Shown here one piece after another: positions 23,874 through 35,836 of a stretch of 59,905 bases of DNA. Every line of letters begins with the position of its first letter. Position 1 is the stretch's first letter. Below the pieces are notes generated by a model that made no database searches, was not told the origin of the DNA, and saw only the letters and a program-made list of their open reading frames with translations. The DNA comes from Gloeobacterales cyanobacterium ES-bin-313. GTDB taxonomy: Bacteria > Cyanobacteriota > Cyanobacteriia > Gloeobacterales > Gloeobacteraceae. The stretch covers positions 1-59,905 of the forward strand of contig JACMLN010000037.1 of the NCBI GenBank assembly GCA_014379585.1, read 5' to 3'. A program made the translations under genes and the position numbers.

Positions 23874-23976
23874 TGCGCTTTAAAAACCACGCCACCAAAC
23901 GATCTTAAGCGCTTAATGACCCAGTTTTCTGTTCTAGGTGTTCGATTACCTCTCTGGTATGGTCTTCACAACTCCT

Positions 23977-24080
23977 TGTGGTGATGCGGAATTGGAGAGG
24001 GATTGGGAGATGTTTGGGTTAGCGATGGGAGGCGCATTGGGTTTGGATGCCTCAGCTACTCATTCCGATGACGAATCGAT
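23977..24080 (+). repeat. Dispersed intergenic repeat, copy B
   Basis: Contains GTGGTGATGCGGAATTGGAG, then GATTGGGAGA, GCGCATTGGGTTTGGATGCC and CATTCCGATGACGAATCGAT in the same order as copy C at 40298-40427. Lies in the 292 bases between the hyuA start and the ABC ATPase stop. The last part can pair as CATTCC/GGAATG-like arms only weakly. No intact gene. Confidence 0.65.
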
Positions 24081-24165
24081 ATGAGCGTGTAGCCGATTTT
24101 TTGACTGCCAAAGGCATCGCAGCCCCACCAATTTCCTGGTCAATCTGTTGGGTGGATGCAAAAGA

Positions 24166-25140
24166 TTATGTATCCAGGACTCGACCTTGGTGTTCGTTGA
24201 CTTTGGCACGGAAGAAGTCTTCGAGGGAGCGGCGTTCAAGTTTTAGTGCTAGCAGCTTTGCTCCCGCTGGCAGGTTGTCGATAAAGGCTTGGGGATCGTT
24301 GAGTAGGCGACCCACAACCCGACCACCGCGCTGCTCGATATTTTCGAGTTGGCCTTTCAACTCCGCTGGCTCGACATCCATGAGTTCGGCTCGGTAGCTC
24401 TCTTCCGTGCCCAACAGTTCTTCGAGGGTGCCGCAACTGACGAGATCACCTTGCACCAATAGACCGATGCGGTCACAGAGGACTTCGACATCGGAAAGAA
24501 TGTGGCTGTTGAAAAAGACGGTTTTGCCCTTCGCTTTCAGTTGCAGAATAATTTCGCGGATCTGGGCACGACCTGTGGGATCGAGGCCGGACATTGGCTC
24601 ATCTAAGAAGACCAATTCTGGATCGTTGATCAGGGCTTGGGCGAGGCCGATGCGTTGGAGCATGCCTTTGGAGTACTTGCGGAGTGGGCGCTTGCTGGCT
24701 GCTTGGGACAGACCAACGAGGTCAACGAGTTCGGGGATGCGCTTTTTGAGAACACTCCCTGGTACTTGAAAAATTTGACCGACGAAAGTGAGGATTTCAA
24801 CTCCGGTCAAGTAGTCGTAGAAGTAAGGATTTTCGGGCAGATAGCCGATCCGTGCTTTTACTTCTTGATCCCCAAGCGGTGAACCGAGCAAGGTTGCCGT
24901 TCCCGATGTGGGACGCATGATGCCAAGCAAAGACTTGAGTAGCGTCGTCTTCCCTGCCCCGTTCGGCCCTAATAAACCAAACGTTTCGCCCTTAAAAACT
25001 CGCAATGAGCAGTCCTTGAGAGGAGAGACGACTTTGTTCATCCAAAAACCAGAACGAAAAGTCTTCCCCAAGCCAATCACCTCGATGGCGATCGCGCGGG
25101 TTTGGGAGGCTGAATTCGGTGCAATAACGCCAGGCTGCAT
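24166..25140 (-). CDS. ABC transporter ATP-binding protein (NatA/Ccm-type exporter)
   Basis: A 324-residue ATPase subunit. Walker A GPNGAGKT at 58-65, signature YSKGMLQRIG from 156, Walker B LVFLDEP at 176-182 and switch His214 (FFNSHILSD) are all intact. The C-terminal ~90 residues (RAELMDVEPAELKGQ to LEDFFRAKV) are the extension usual in NatA-type exporters. The permease that should accompany it is not adjacent, so its substrate is unknown. Confidence 0.9.
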   Translation of the reverse strand: MQPGVIAPNSASQTRAIAIEVIGLGKTFRSGFWMNKVVSPLKDCSLRVFKGETFGLLGPNGAGKTTLLKSLLGIMRPTSGTATLLGSPLGDQEVKARIGYLPENPYFYDYLTGVEILTFVGQIFQVPGSVLKKRIPELVDLVGLSQAASKRPLRKYSKGMLQRIGLAQALINDPELVFLDEPMSGLDPTGRAQIREIILQLKAKGKTVFFNSHILSDVEVLCDRIGLLVQGDLVSCGTLEELLGTEESYRAELMDVEPAELKGQLENIEQRGGRVVGRLLNDPQAFIDNLPAGAKLLALKLERRSLEDFFRAKVNEHQGRVLDT

Positions 25141-25190
25141 AGATCCGCAAAGCGAAGAACTTCTCTTAGGATGCCCAGAGGTTGCTTAGA

Positions 25191-26087
25191 TCATAGCCGC
25201 GTCGCTGGACTAAGCGGTGATGGGACACCAACTGGACGATGCAGACGAAGAACGCGGCTGAGGGTTGGGCGCAATTGCTCCCGCTCGACGATCCGATCCA
25301 CAAAACCGTGCTTCAACAAAAACTCACTGGTCTGAAAGCCTTCAGGCAGTTTTTGGCGTAGGGTTTGCTCAATGACTCGCCGCCCAGCAAAAGCGATGGT
25401 TGCCTTGGGTTCGGCAAAAATCAAATCCCCGAGCATGGCAAAGCTTGCCGTCACTCCCCCGGTTGTTGGGTTGCTCAGGACTGAAATAAACAGTTGATGG
25501 GCTTCACGGTGATACTGCAAAGCGGCGGAGGTGCGTGCCATCTGCATCAACGAGAGCATGCCCTCCTGCATCCGAGCACCCCCTGAGGCACAGACCAGAA
25601 TAACCGGACGACGTTCGGCGGTGGCTCGCTCGACGAGGCGGGTGATCCGCTCGCCGACAACCGAGCCCATACTGCCACCGAGAAACCGGAAATCCATGAC
25701 GCCTAAAGCGAGTGGTTGACCTTCGAGGGTGCCTAGTCCCGTCAAAATCGCGTCGTTCATGCCAGTTTTGGCCCGTGCTTGGCTAAGGCGATCCTTGTAG
25801 CTCTTCACATCGACAAAGCTGAGGGGGTCATTGGCCAAAAGATGATCGTCGGTGGGGATCCAACTGTCAGGATCGACGAGTTGGGCAATGCGTTCAGGGG
25901 CACTGACTTTTTCGTGAAAACTGCAAGCCGGACAGACGAGCAAGTAGCGTTGAAAATCTTTGGTGTAGTGCAATGCACCGCACTCGGCACACTTCGTCCA
26001 GAGTCCGTCAGCGATCTCTCGGTGCCGCTGCTCCTTGGACATCGAAGCATTCTTGCGGCGGTCTTTAAACCATTCCAGCAGGGTCAT
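25191..26087 (-). CDS. accD: Acetyl-CoA carboxylase carboxyltransferase beta subunit
   Basis: The 299-residue protein starts [13 protein letters not shown] and has the bacterial AccD zinc ribbon with Cys33, Cys36, Cys52 and Cys55, followed by the carboxyltransferase domain ([47 protein letters not shown]). It transfers carboxyl from carboxybiotin to acetyl-CoA to make malonyl-CoA with AccA. The frame is open a little farther upstream, but GGGGACG before ATG 26087 decides the start. It is followed by an unrelated ABC ATPase and preceded by a LOG-family gene. Confidence 0.95.
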   Translation of the reverse strand: MTLLEWFKDRRKNASMSKEQRHREIADGLWTKCAECGALHYTKDFQRYLLVCPACSFHEKVSAPERIAQLVDPDSWIPTDDHLLANDPLSFVDVKSYKDRLSQARAKTGMNDAILTGLGTLEGQPLALGVMDFRFLGGSMGSVVGERITRLVERATAERRPVILVCASGGARMQEGMLSLMQMARTSAALQYHREAHQLFISVLSNPTTGGVTASFAMLGDLIFAEPKATIAFAGRRVIEQTLRQKLPEGFQTSEFLLKHGFVDRIVEREQLRPTLSRVLRLHRPVGVPSPLSPATRL

Positions 26088-26118
26088 TGTACGTCCCCAC
26101 GACAGATTGACTAGGTTA

Positions 26119-27171
26119 TTATACCTGCTCTTCAGCGACACCTGCTCGTGTAGCCTCAGGGAGGTAGTCGTTGATGGCGTCGATCAGTTGCCGAAGGCGG
26201 CCATGACTGCTGCGGTTGAACTTGAGGGTGAGCCGTGGCAGTTGGGCTGTCTCGTCAAGATCTTCTTCGGGAAGGAATGCACTTTTCTGGATCTCGCCAC
26301 TCACAAGAATATCCGCAAACTTGATATTTAAAAAGGCTACGTACGGATCGGATAAAGTCACTTGTAAGCGCAGTATTAACAAATCATCGACGTATCGACT
26401 CGAATGATAAATGTGATAGAAATGCTGAATATATTTTGCCGCTGCCTCGACATCGTCTGTATACCAGTACAGTTCAAGATCATCGGGCGAAATCAATCGA
26501 TTTCCCAATAACTGGTCGCGCATATAAGCATCCCAGTTTTTCCAGTAGTTGCTCCCTGGGGGATCGACGAGGACAAGTGGCATCGGAGACGTTCTTCCCG
26601 TCTGCAGAAGGGTTAACAGCTCAAAACACTCGTCCTGAGTTCCCATTCCTCCAGGGAAAATTGCAAACCCATCACTTTCGCGGATAAAGAAAAGTTTGCG
26701 GGTAAAAAAGTAGCGAAAATCAATCAGTTTGCCGTTGCGATCAATATAGGGATTTGCATCCTGTTCAAAGGGTAAATCAATATTTAATCCGAAAGAATTG
26801 GCTTTTCCAGCGCCACGATTTCCAGCTTCCATCACGCCACCACCGGCTCCCGTCAGCACCATAAAGCCAAGTTCTTGAATCCGTTCTGAAAAGCGCAAAG
26901 CTTCTTGATAAATGGCTGTAGATGCACTGGTGCGGGCTGATCCAAATACCGCGACTTTGCGACGATGCTGGTAGGGTGCAAAGGCTGAAATGGCCGTTCC
27001 CATATCCCGCATGGTCGAGCGAATAATTTTCCAATCGAGGCGTGTGTGTCCTGGCTCTGCAGCAATTGCAAATAACTGGCGTAGGGTTTTGGCGATCAGA
27101 TCCCCCTGAGGGTGGGGTTTGAGGGATTCGGCAAAAGCGTGCAATTCTTCGAGGCTAGGGATGGTATCCAT
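26119..27171 (-). CDS. LOG-family Rossmann-fold protein (TIGR00730-like)
   Basis: A 350-residue protein. A central Rossmann domain shows [30 protein letters not shown] and the signature PGGMGTQDE at 173-181. Proteins with this motif include cytokinin-activating phosphoribohydrolases (LOG) and related nucleotide-binding proteins. The extra N- and C-terminal regions place this one in the longer cyanobacterial group, for which LOG activity is uncertain. ATG 27171 is used; a GTG lies two codons upstream. It is 16 bases downstream of the methyltransferase gene. Confidence 0.82.
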   Translation of the reverse strand: MDTIPSLEELHAFAESLKPHPQGDLIAKTLRQLFAIAAEPGHTRLDWKIIRSTMRDMGTAISAFAPYQHRRKVAVFGSARTSASTAIYQEALRFSERIQELGFMVLTGAGGGVMEAGNRGAGKANSFGLNIDLPFEQDANPYIDRNGKLIDFRYFFTRKLFFIRESDGFAIFPGGMGTQDECFELLTLLQTGRTSPMPLVLVDPPGSNYWKNWDAYMRDQLLGNRLISPDDLELYWYTDDVEAAAKYIQHFYHIYHSSRYVDDLLILRLQVTLSDPYVAFLNIKFADILVSGEIQKSAFLPEEDLDETAQLPRLTLKFNRSSHGRLRQLIDAINDYLPEATRAGVAEEQV

Positions 27172-27187
27172 AAACACAGTCTAACGC

Positions 27188-28054
27188 TTAGCTTTTGTCA
27201 GATGCAGTACCAGTACCAATCGCCCAACGCTTCCGCCAGTGCGAACTCGGTTCAAGGGTAGAAAGTCTTTGTTCGTCGATGCGTCTGCGGTGCAAAGTTT
27301 CGACATCGCTCTCCAGGGTGGGATCGCGGAAAGGAACGGCTGCAGTGGTTTGGAGATGTTCGCTTTCTTGGCGAGAAAGGGGTGGCAACCCACCTTGCCA
27401 GTTGGCGATGGTACCGGGGGTGCGGCGACCAACAGGAGGGGTTGGCCCCACTACAAGACCAGCAAGTTTCAGGGCAGTGCGGACAGCAGCACTAGCAGCA
27501 TAGGTGACGATCGTGCCTGTTGGTTTCAAGCATTGGGCAACCAGGGCCAGAAATTCCACAGACCAGAGCATCGGACAGCACTCCGGCGAAAACGGATCGA
27601 GAAAGATGCCATCTGCCCATTGGCGTGGAACGCCCAAAATTGTTTTGCGAGCATCCCCGATCATCAGTTGGGCATGAAGGCGATCTGTTTTGACTTCACA
27701 ATTGCTGGCGAGACGACCGAGAACCGATTCAGCGAGTGGCCAGTGCTTCAATCCACCGAGTTGGTGGGCAGATTGTGGCACCTCCAATTCCAATTCGAGG
27801 GCAATTAGATCGACTTTGCTTTCAGGACGCTCTCTCCAAAGGGTATCGAGAAGTGCGGCACTGTTGTAGCCAAGGCCATAACAAATATCGAGCACATGCA
27901 GAGGGCTAGGGGCTTCCAAAAGGCCACTAGGAGCGACAAATTTTTGTTCTGCTTCTTGCCAAGCCCCAGAGACACTATGAAATGTCGATTGAAATGCAGA
28001 GGAATAAAAAGTAAACGAACCATCCCCGGTTGGGAAGGCAGACCACGGCTCCAT
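27188..28054 (-). CDS. MnmD-like SAM-dependent methyltransferase
   Basis: A 288-residue methyltransferase of the MnmC/MnmD type, which methylates the amino group of 5-aminomethyl-2-thiouridine in tRNA wobble positions. The SAM site is LDICYGLGYNSAALL, and the catalytic DPFSPECCPMLW block matches the family's conserved D-x-FSP. GDARKTI precedes it. The FAD-dependent oxidase half of MnmC is absent, as in other MnmD proteins. The ATG overlaps the upstream stop by one base (TAATG), so translation is probably coupled. Confidence 0.82.
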   Translation of the reverse strand: MEPWSAFPTGDGSFTFYSSAFQSTFHSVSGAWQEAEQKFVAPSGLLEAPSPLHVLDICYGLGYNSAALLDTLWRERPESKVDLIALELELEVPQSAHQLGGLKHWPLAESVLGRLASNCEVKTDRLHAQLMIGDARKTILGVPRQWADGIFLDPFSPECCPMLWSVEFLALVAQCLKPTGTIVTYAASAAVRTALKLAGLVVGPTPPVGRRTPGTIANWQGGLPPLSRQESEHLQTTAAVPFRDPTLESDVETLHRRRIDEQRLSTLEPSSHWRKRWAIGTGTASDKS

Positions 28055-29634
28055 TAGGTGCGAGCAATCGTAACGCTAAAGCCTTTGGCTTTAAATTCCT
28101 GCATGGCTGCGGTTGCCTTGGCAAGCGTGTCGTAGGCACCAACTTGAATCCAGGACTGGCCTTGCAATGAACGGTAATAGCTACCAGGCTCAAAACGCTT
28201 TGCAGAAAGAAGATTTTTCTTTTGCGGATCTGCAACCAAAACAGCAAAGAATCGAGGTGGACGGTTCCGTGGAGCATCGTCGAGCAGGGGCAGTTGGCCA
28301 TTCAAAGCGATGACGGGTTTTGGGGCAGGTACTGGGGGCTTTGTACTCGGCAAAACTGCCACTTTGGGAACTGGTTTCGGCGCTGGCTTTGCACTTGGAA
28401 CAACTGTGGTTGCTACTGGCTTTGCACTTGGAATAGCATTCGTTACCGTTGGCTTCGTACTTGATCCTGTTGCGTCGTTGGCTACTGAATTTGTCTTTGG
28501 AATGACTGTGCTTGCAGTCGGCGTTTTACTTGGAGCTTCCGCCACTGGCAATGATTTCGCACTCGGAGCAACTGTTTTATCCGTTGCTGCTAAATCTGGC
28601 TTCGGACTCGAAGTAGCGGCTGTACCTGGCGTTGATGAATTTGGTTGCGCACCCGGAATGGTTGTTGTTGCACTGACAGTTTCAGTCGTGCTCGTGATTG
28701 CTTTTTGCACACTGGGAACAGATGTCGCCGGAATCGAAATGGCGGATGAAGTCGGAGAAAGGGTTGGTTGTTGTGGAGCAGTGACAAGTGCGAATAAAGC
28801 GGCCACCCCCCCACCTATGAGCATTAGACCTAAAAACAGGGAGCCAAGGGAATTTTTTGAAGACTTGCCATTTGGTTTGATATCATTCTTTCTCGACGCT
28901 GTTGCAATCGGTGGTGTCGCACCATCGTCTTGGACTCCATGCCAACGTTCAAAGCTTTGGATTTCGGCTTGAACATTGATACCCAAACTCGAAAGCAGTC
29001 GGATTGGGCTTTCGACATCCAAGGGATCGCCAAAATATAAGCGTCGAACATCGACAGGAATACGATCCACAAAGAAGCGATGGGATTCATTGCGTAACTG
29101 TTCTACTTCAATGACCGATAGGGGCATCTGCCTGAGATGAAAGAACTGCGAAATTTCGTTGTCTGTACTTTTGGTAATCTCACTCATGACTGCGGTGATC
29201 CGCAGAGGAATCGGCATCATCTCTAATGATTGGTGCAGATACCAGGCAAGGGGAATGGGCAGTGCGCCCATCACGGGAGGTTCTTCGCGATGAATCAGTG
29301 AGAGCGCAACGATCCGGCCTAACCAGCCTGCAACTGGGATCACTTTTTTCTGGCTATCGGTCAAGGTACGAAAAGCGGAAAACCAGATCCAGCGGTTCAA
29401 ATTCTCAGACTTGCCTTCAGAAGCAAGCAGCGATCGCACCAGACCCGCGTGCAGATGGTAGAACGCAATCAGATAGAGTGCATTGCCAGGATCGCTGCGC
29501 AAGAGATCGATCAGTTGGGCATCGCTGAGGTTGCCAAGAGCGATGACTTCGGGCACCTGGGAACAGTCGAGTAGTTTCACTTCAGGATCTGGGGTGTGTT
29601 CAGCATGTTTTTCGATGACCTGCATGACTTCCAT
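28054..29634 (-). CDS. Membrane protein with Thr/Pro/Lys-rich linker and SPOR-like C-terminus
   Basis: The 526-residue protein from ATG 29634 (GGAG six bases upstream) has a cytoplasmic N-terminal ~250 residues, one membrane span (about 266-289, LFLGLMLIGGGVAALFALV), a long low-complexity linker with IPSAKP/VPSAKP-type repeats, and a final ~70 residues (RFFAVLVADPQKKN, SWIQVGAYDTLAKATAAMQE, FKAKGFSVTIA). This end looks like a SPOR peptidoglycan-binding domain. A role in cell-wall localisation or division is possible but inferred. It overlaps the MnmD-like gene by one base. Confidence 0.7.
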   Translation of the reverse strand: MEVMQVIEKHAEHTPDPEVKLLDCSQVPEVIALGNLSDAQLIDLLRSDPGNALYLIAFYHLHAGLVRSLLASEGKSENLNRWIWFSAFRTLTDSQKKVIPVAGWLGRIVALSLIHREEPPVMGALPIPLAWYLHQSLEMMPIPLRITAVMSEITKSTDNEISQFFHLRQMPLSVIEVEQLRNESHRFFVDRIPVDVRRLYFGDPLDVESPIRLLSSLGINVQAEIQSFERWHGVQDDGATPPIATASRKNDIKPNGKSSKNSLGSLFLGLMLIGGGVAALFALVTAPQQPTLSPTSSAISIPATSVPSVQKAITSTTETVSATTTIPGAQPNSSTPGTAATSSPKPDLAATDKTVAPSAKSLPVAEAPSKTPTASTVIPKTNSVANDATGSSTKPTVTNAIPSAKPVATTVVPSAKPAPKPVPKVAVLPSTKPPVPAPKPVIALNGQLPLLDDAPRNRPPRFFAVLVADPQKKNLLSAKRFEPGSYYRSLQGQSWIQVGAYDTLAKATAAMQEFKAKGFSVTIART

Positions 29635-29678
29635 TGCGCGCTCCATCGGAATTTCATTGCAGCAGGTGTGCTGACATC

Positions 29679-31718
<2,040 letters not shown>

Positions 31719-31777
31719 CTAAGCCGAAATCTCGAATATTTGTGTTCTTTTGACCATATTCGTTTTCCCCTCGCATC

Positions 31778-31815
31778 ATGGGCGGATCCGGAATTTTTAC
31801 TAATGGGTGGATCCG
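31778..31815. promoter_or_regulatory. Tandem direct repeat upstream of the RHH-hybrid kinase
   Basis: ATGGGCGGATCCG (31778-31790) and ATGGGTGGATCCG (31803-31815) differ by one base and are 25 bases apart. They lie in the ~210-base divergent intergenic region between ligA and the hybrid kinase. A regulator binding site is plausible, and the kinase itself carries a ribbon-helix-helix domain that could bind it. No direct evidence. Confidence 0.45.
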
Positions 31816-31901
31816 CAGGGAAAAGCAATGCTTTAGCCTTGTCAAAACTACCGATTCCACGGGAAGCATAGTCCCTAATACATATTGCCCTCAGTAGAAT
31901 C

Positions 31902-34835
31902 ATGCAACGGACAATAGCGGGAGAATGTGTGTCCCATAAAGCCAGAAAGCGGATCAGTCTCACGCTAAGTCAAGAGGCACTTGATGCTCTCGATGTTCAA
32001 GCCCAAGCCAGCGGACTTTCCCGTGGGCAGCTCATTGAGCGTTTAAGCTTGCCGCCAACCCAAAAAGCTGAGGGAATGCTTTCCGGACTAATAGAACGCT
32101 TGCCGGTGCCACTTTCCATTACCAATAAGCATCATCAGATCGTGGTGATCAATCAAGCTTGGGAAGCTCTGTTTGGCCTACAAAGCATTGATGTACTCGG
32201 TAAGTCTTCGGCTGAGTTATTTCCCGCTCAGGTTGCCGAGAAGGTTTGCGCGATGAATCAGCAGGTTCTTCAAACTCAGCAGTCCGTTGTCTTTGAAGAG
32301 TGGTTTCAGCAGGCAAAAGGGCAGTGTTGTTGCCGAATTATCAAATTCCCACTTTTTGATGCTGTTGGAAATCTAGAAGGGATCGGCGGACTACTTGTTG
32401 ATATCACGGAGAGCAAAGAGGCGATGGCTGCGCTTACCCGCACCGAGGAGCGCTTTCGACAGATCGTCGAGACCGCGAATGAAGGCATTTGGATGATCGA
32501 TGCGAATGACCAGACCACTTACCTCAATCAGCGGATGGCCGAAATGCTTGGCTGTTCGATTGAAGAGGCCTATGGACGTCCTTCCCTTGAATTTACCTTG
32601 CCAGAAGATTTTGAGATGATTCAGCAGCGCTTAGAGCGCCGAAAACAAGGAAAGGTCGAAAACACGGATCTTCGATTGAAGCGTTATGACGGCTCTACGC
32701 TGTGGATCAATTCGTCCAGCAGTCCAATTTATGGGCCACACCAAGAGTACTTGGGCGCTCTGGCGATGATTACCGATATTTCTGAACGCAAGAAGGCTGA
32801 GGATAATCTCAAAGAAAGCCAGAGTAAACTTGCTGCGTTGATCGATTCGCTTCCAGGCATGGCATTCACGGGAGAATGTTTTTACCCATGGAACATGAGT
32901 TACGTCAGTGAGGGGTGCCTCGAATTGACTGGGTATACCAGTGGTGAATTGACCGATGGCTCGATTTCATTTACCTTACTGGTTTTGTATGAAGATCTGC
33001 AACGCGTCAGTCAAGTAATTAACTTGGCTATTGAATGCGGTGAAGCCTACGTGATCGAATATCGGATTCGCACAAAAACAGGGCAGGTGCGTTGGCTTTG
33101 GGAAAAGGCACGGGCGGTCACTGACGCTGAGGACAATCCACTCTTTATTGAAGGATTCATCACGGACATTACTGCGCTGAAGCACGTTGAGTCCGAATTG
33201 ATCGATGCACGCAATACTGCTTTAGAAGCCAACAAGCTCAAATCGCAATTCTTAGCGAATATGAGTCACGAAATTCGCACACCGATGAATGGTGTCATCG
33301 GCATGACTGGTCTGTTGCTCGAAACAGCACTCAATCCCGAACAGCGTGAGTATGCCCAGACTGTGCGCGTCTCAGGCCAGTCTTTACTCTGCTTGGTCAA
33401 CGATATTCTGGATTTCTCAAAAATTGAGGCGGGCAGGCTTGAATTCGCAACGGTAGTTTTTGAGGTACGGCAAGTCGTCGAAGAGATCGTTGAACTGCTT
33501 GCTGCCCAAGCCGAGGCCAAAAAAATTATTTTGGTGTGCTTGGTGGAAGCCAACGTCCCTCTACGCGTCAGTGGCGATCCAGGCAGGCTGCGCCAAATTC
33601 TGATCAACTTGATCGGAAATGCGGTTAAGTTCACGACCCACGGGGAAGTTTTGGTTCAAGTACAGACGGTTTTCCAGGACAAAGATCAAGTTTCCCTACG
33701 TTTCGAAGTGAAAGATAGTGGCATTGGAATCGGTGAGGAAGATTGTAAAAGCCTATTTCATCCTTTCTTTCAAGCCGATAGCTCCAGTACTCGCCGCCAT
33801 GGTGGAACGGGCTTAGGTCTAGCGATCTCTCAGCAGTTGACCGAACTGATGGGCGGCCAGATTACCCTCAAGAGTACGCTTGGTGTCGGTTCTACTTTTG
33901 AATTCACCTTAGCTTTTGGCACAGTACTCCAACCGGAAGCACTGATTTTGCCCGTATTGCACGTCCTCGTTGCCTGCGAGCACAGTGCTAACCGCCTCTC
34001 GCTGCAAGGCGCACTGAAGGCATTTGGTATGCAGGTGCAACTCGTAAGTAATGGCATCGAAGTTCAGCAATTTCTTACTGCGCAAACCTTCGACCTCCTA
34101 TTCGTTGAAGATACTTTTGGTCATCCAGAGGGTTTCACTTGGCTCAAGCAGCTCAAAGCCCGATCACCTGCACTTGCCAATCTGCGTTTGGTGGTGATTC
34201 ACCCCTTCGGTAGTCGCGTTCATGGGCAATCATGGATGGACGTAGGGGTAGTTGCTAGTCTGAGCAAGCCCCTTGTTCGCCATTCGCAATTAGTCGAGTG
34301 CCTCCATCGCGCTTTGGGAACTGTCGAAGTTGCTGGCCCTGTTTCATCGGCTCATTCGAACACCAAATCCTCAGGCCTTTATCGCATCTTGGTGGTGGAG
34401 GACAACGCTGTTAATCAGCGAGTTGCACTCCGGCAGTTAGAAAAGCTCGGCTACCGCGCTGACCTTGCCGCCAATGGCTTAGAAGCTTTGGCGGCTTGTG
34501 AACGCAGCCACTACGATTTGATCTTCATGGACTGCCAGATGCCTGAAATGGACGGTTATGAGGCCACTGCTGAGATCCGGCGGCGAGAAGGAGCAACACA
34601 GCATATTCCAATCGTGGCAATGACTGCCCATGCGATGAAGGGGGATCGCGAACACTGTCTTGCTGTTGGCATGGACGATTATTTGGCGAAGCCCGTGAAA
34701 AGCGAAGCACTGCGGGCAGTTCTCAAGCACTGGCTCACCGAAAGCACTGACTTAAAAAGGTCTGAACGGCAGGCATCACTGGCAAAAATAGCCAGTGTCA
34801 GCGACGATAAAGCGAAATCGATCGAAAAGCGATGA
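31902..34835 (+). CDS. Hybrid sensor histidine kinase with N-terminal ribbon-helix-helix and PAS domains
   Basis: A 977-residue soluble hybrid kinase. Residues about 12-50 (KRISLTLSQEALDALDVQAQ, SGLSRGQLIERL) form a CopG/RHH-like DNA-binding fold, an unusual start. Three PAS/PAC units follow (about 58-172, 178-300, 308-432). Next come HisKA with MSHEIRTPMNGVIGM, HATPase (INLIGNAVKFT, GGTGLGLAISQQL), a degenerate receiver (about 685-805, no clear phospho-acceptor context) and an intact receiver (RILVVEDNAVNQR, LIFMDCQMPEMDG). A GTG at 31929 with GGGAG five bases upstream is a good alternative start that keeps the RHH. Its ATGA overlaps the MoxR gene. Confidence 0.88.
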   Translation: MQRTIAGECVSHKARKRISLTLSQEALDALDVQAQASGLSRGQLIERLSLPPTQKAEGMLSGLIERLPVPLSITNKHHQIVVINQAWEALFGLQSIDVLGKSSAELFPAQVAEKVCAMNQQVLQTQQSVVFEEWFQQAKGQCCCRIIKFPLFDAVGNLEGIGGLLVDITESKEAMAALTRTEERFRQIVETANEGIWMIDANDQTTYLNQRMAEMLGCSIEEAYGRPSLEFTLPEDFEMIQQRLERRKQGKVENTDLRLKRYDGSTLWINSSSSPIYGPHQEYLGALAMITDISERKKAEDNLKESQSKLAALIDSLPGMAFTGECFYPWNMSYVSEGCLELTGYTSGELTDGSISFTLLVLYEDLQRVSQVINLAIECGEAYVIEYRIRTKTGQVRWLWEKARAVTDAEDNPLFIEGFITDITALKHVESELIDARNTALEANKLKSQFLANMSHEIRTPMNGVIGMTGLLLETALNPEQREYAQTVRVSGQSLLCLVNDILDFSKIEAGRLEFATVVFEVRQVVEEIVELLAAQAEAKKIILVCLVEANVPLRVSGDPGRLRQILINLIGNAVKFTTHGEVLVQVQTVFQDKDQVSLRFEVKDSGIGIGEEDCKSLFHPFFQADSSSTRRHGGTGLGLAISQQLTELMGGQITLKSTLGVGSTFEFTLAFGTVLQPEALILPVLHVLVACEHSANRLSLQGALKAFGMQVQLVSNGIEVQQFLTAQTFDLLFVEDTFGHPEGFTWLKQLKARSPALANLRLVVIHPFGSRVHGQSWMDVGVVASLSKPLVRHSQLVECLHRALGTVEVAGPVSSAHSNTKSSGLYRILVVEDNAVNQRVALRQLEKLGYRADLAANGLEALAACERSHYDLIFMDCQMPEMDGYEATAEIRRREGATQHIPIVAMTAHAMKGDREHCLAVGMDDYLAKPVKSEALRAVLKHWLTESTDLKRSERQASLAKIASVSDDKAKSIEKR

Positions 34836-35836
34836 CTCCTGCCCACCTAAAAGCGTACTTAAACGCGCTTGTCGTTCATCATTTACAAATCAGCACGATG
34901 CTCTGGGGACTACCAGGGATCGGCAAATCGAGTATCGTTGCCCAAATTGCTCAAGATCAAGATTTAGACCTCGTGGATCTGCGCCTCAGTCAACTCGCAC
35001 CCACGGATTTGCGCGGTTTACCCGTTGCCGAAGCGGGCATCTCCCGCTGGTACCCCCCAGAATTCTTGCCCCAAACCGGTCGGGGCATTCTTTTCTTGGA
35101 TGAATTGAATATGGCACCCCCTGCTCTGCAAGGTGTCGCTCAGCAATTGATCCTCGACCGCAAAGTCGGTTCCTACAGCCTTCCTGAAGGTTGGTTTGTC
35201 TGGGCTGCCGGAAATCGCAAAGAGGATCGTTCCGCCGTCTTCGATATGCCAACGCCACTCGCCAATCGTTTTTTGCACTTACAAGTAGAACCGGACTTTG
35301 AGAGCTTCAAAAGTTACGCCATCGCCGAGGAAATCCACGAACAGATCGTTGCTTTTCTTGCCTACCGTCCTGGGCTACTTCACAAGATCGATCCCCAGCA
35401 ACCGGCTTGGCCATCTCCACGATCTTGGGAAATGGCGAGCACGTTGCACCGCGTCGGACTCGATATTGCTCCTGCTGTTGGCGCTGGGGCTGCGGCTGAG
35501 TTTACGGCTTTCTTATCGTTGTACGAAAGCCTCGTTGATCTCTCGCCGATCTTGTCGGGTCATGGCCAAGGCATCGGGTTTCCCAAAGAGCCTTCGACGC
35601 GCTATGCAACTACCATCGGTTTGGCACTGCGTGCCCAGGACGCGGTGGAAGCCTACAATGCCTACACTTGGATGGTGAGCGTTGCCGGGACTGAGTGGGT
35701 ACATCTATTTATCCAAGATCTTTTCCAACAGATGCGGATCAAGGGAAAAATCGGCCAACTTGCCGTGCTTGTGCGCAAAGATCCAAAACTTGAGCAGTTT
35801 ATGGAAGGATTTCTGGATCTGGCAGGTTCGACGTGA
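34832..35836 (+). CDS. MoxR-family AAA+ ATPase
   Basis: A 334-residue AAA+ ATPase. Walker A GLPGIGKS at 26-33, Walker B GILFLDELN with Asp90/Glu91, sensor region WAAGNRKEDRSAV and arginine-finger side PTPLANRFLHL are clear. MoxR proteins work as chaperones that insert cofactors or activate a VWA-domain partner, and exactly such a partner is the next gene. Both junctions (ATGA upstream, GTGA downstream) overlap by 4 bases, which implies stoichiometric, coupled translation with the kinase and the VWA protein. Confidence 0.9.
   Translation: MTPAHLKAYLNALVVHHLQISTMLWGLPGIGKSSIVAQIAQDQDLDLVDLRLSQLAPTDLRGLPVAEAGISRWYPPEFLPQTGRGILFLDELNMAPPALQGVAQQLILDRKVGSYSLPEGWFVWAAGNRKEDRSAVFDMPTPLANRFLHLQVEPDFESFKSYAIAEEIHEQIVAFLAYRPGLLHKIDPQQPAWPSPRSWEMASTLHRVGLDIAPAVGAGAAAEFTAFLSLYESLVDLSPILSGHGQGIGFPKEPSTRYATTIGLALRAQDAVEAYNAYTWMVSVAGTEWVHLFIQDLFQQMRIKGKIGQLAVLVRKDPKLEQFMEGFLDLAGST

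Noticed and set aside
28310-28972. 220-codon plus frame rich in Val, Gly and Thr
   Set aside because: It is the complement of the low-complexity linker of the SPOR-like protein, which creates repetitive shadow frames.
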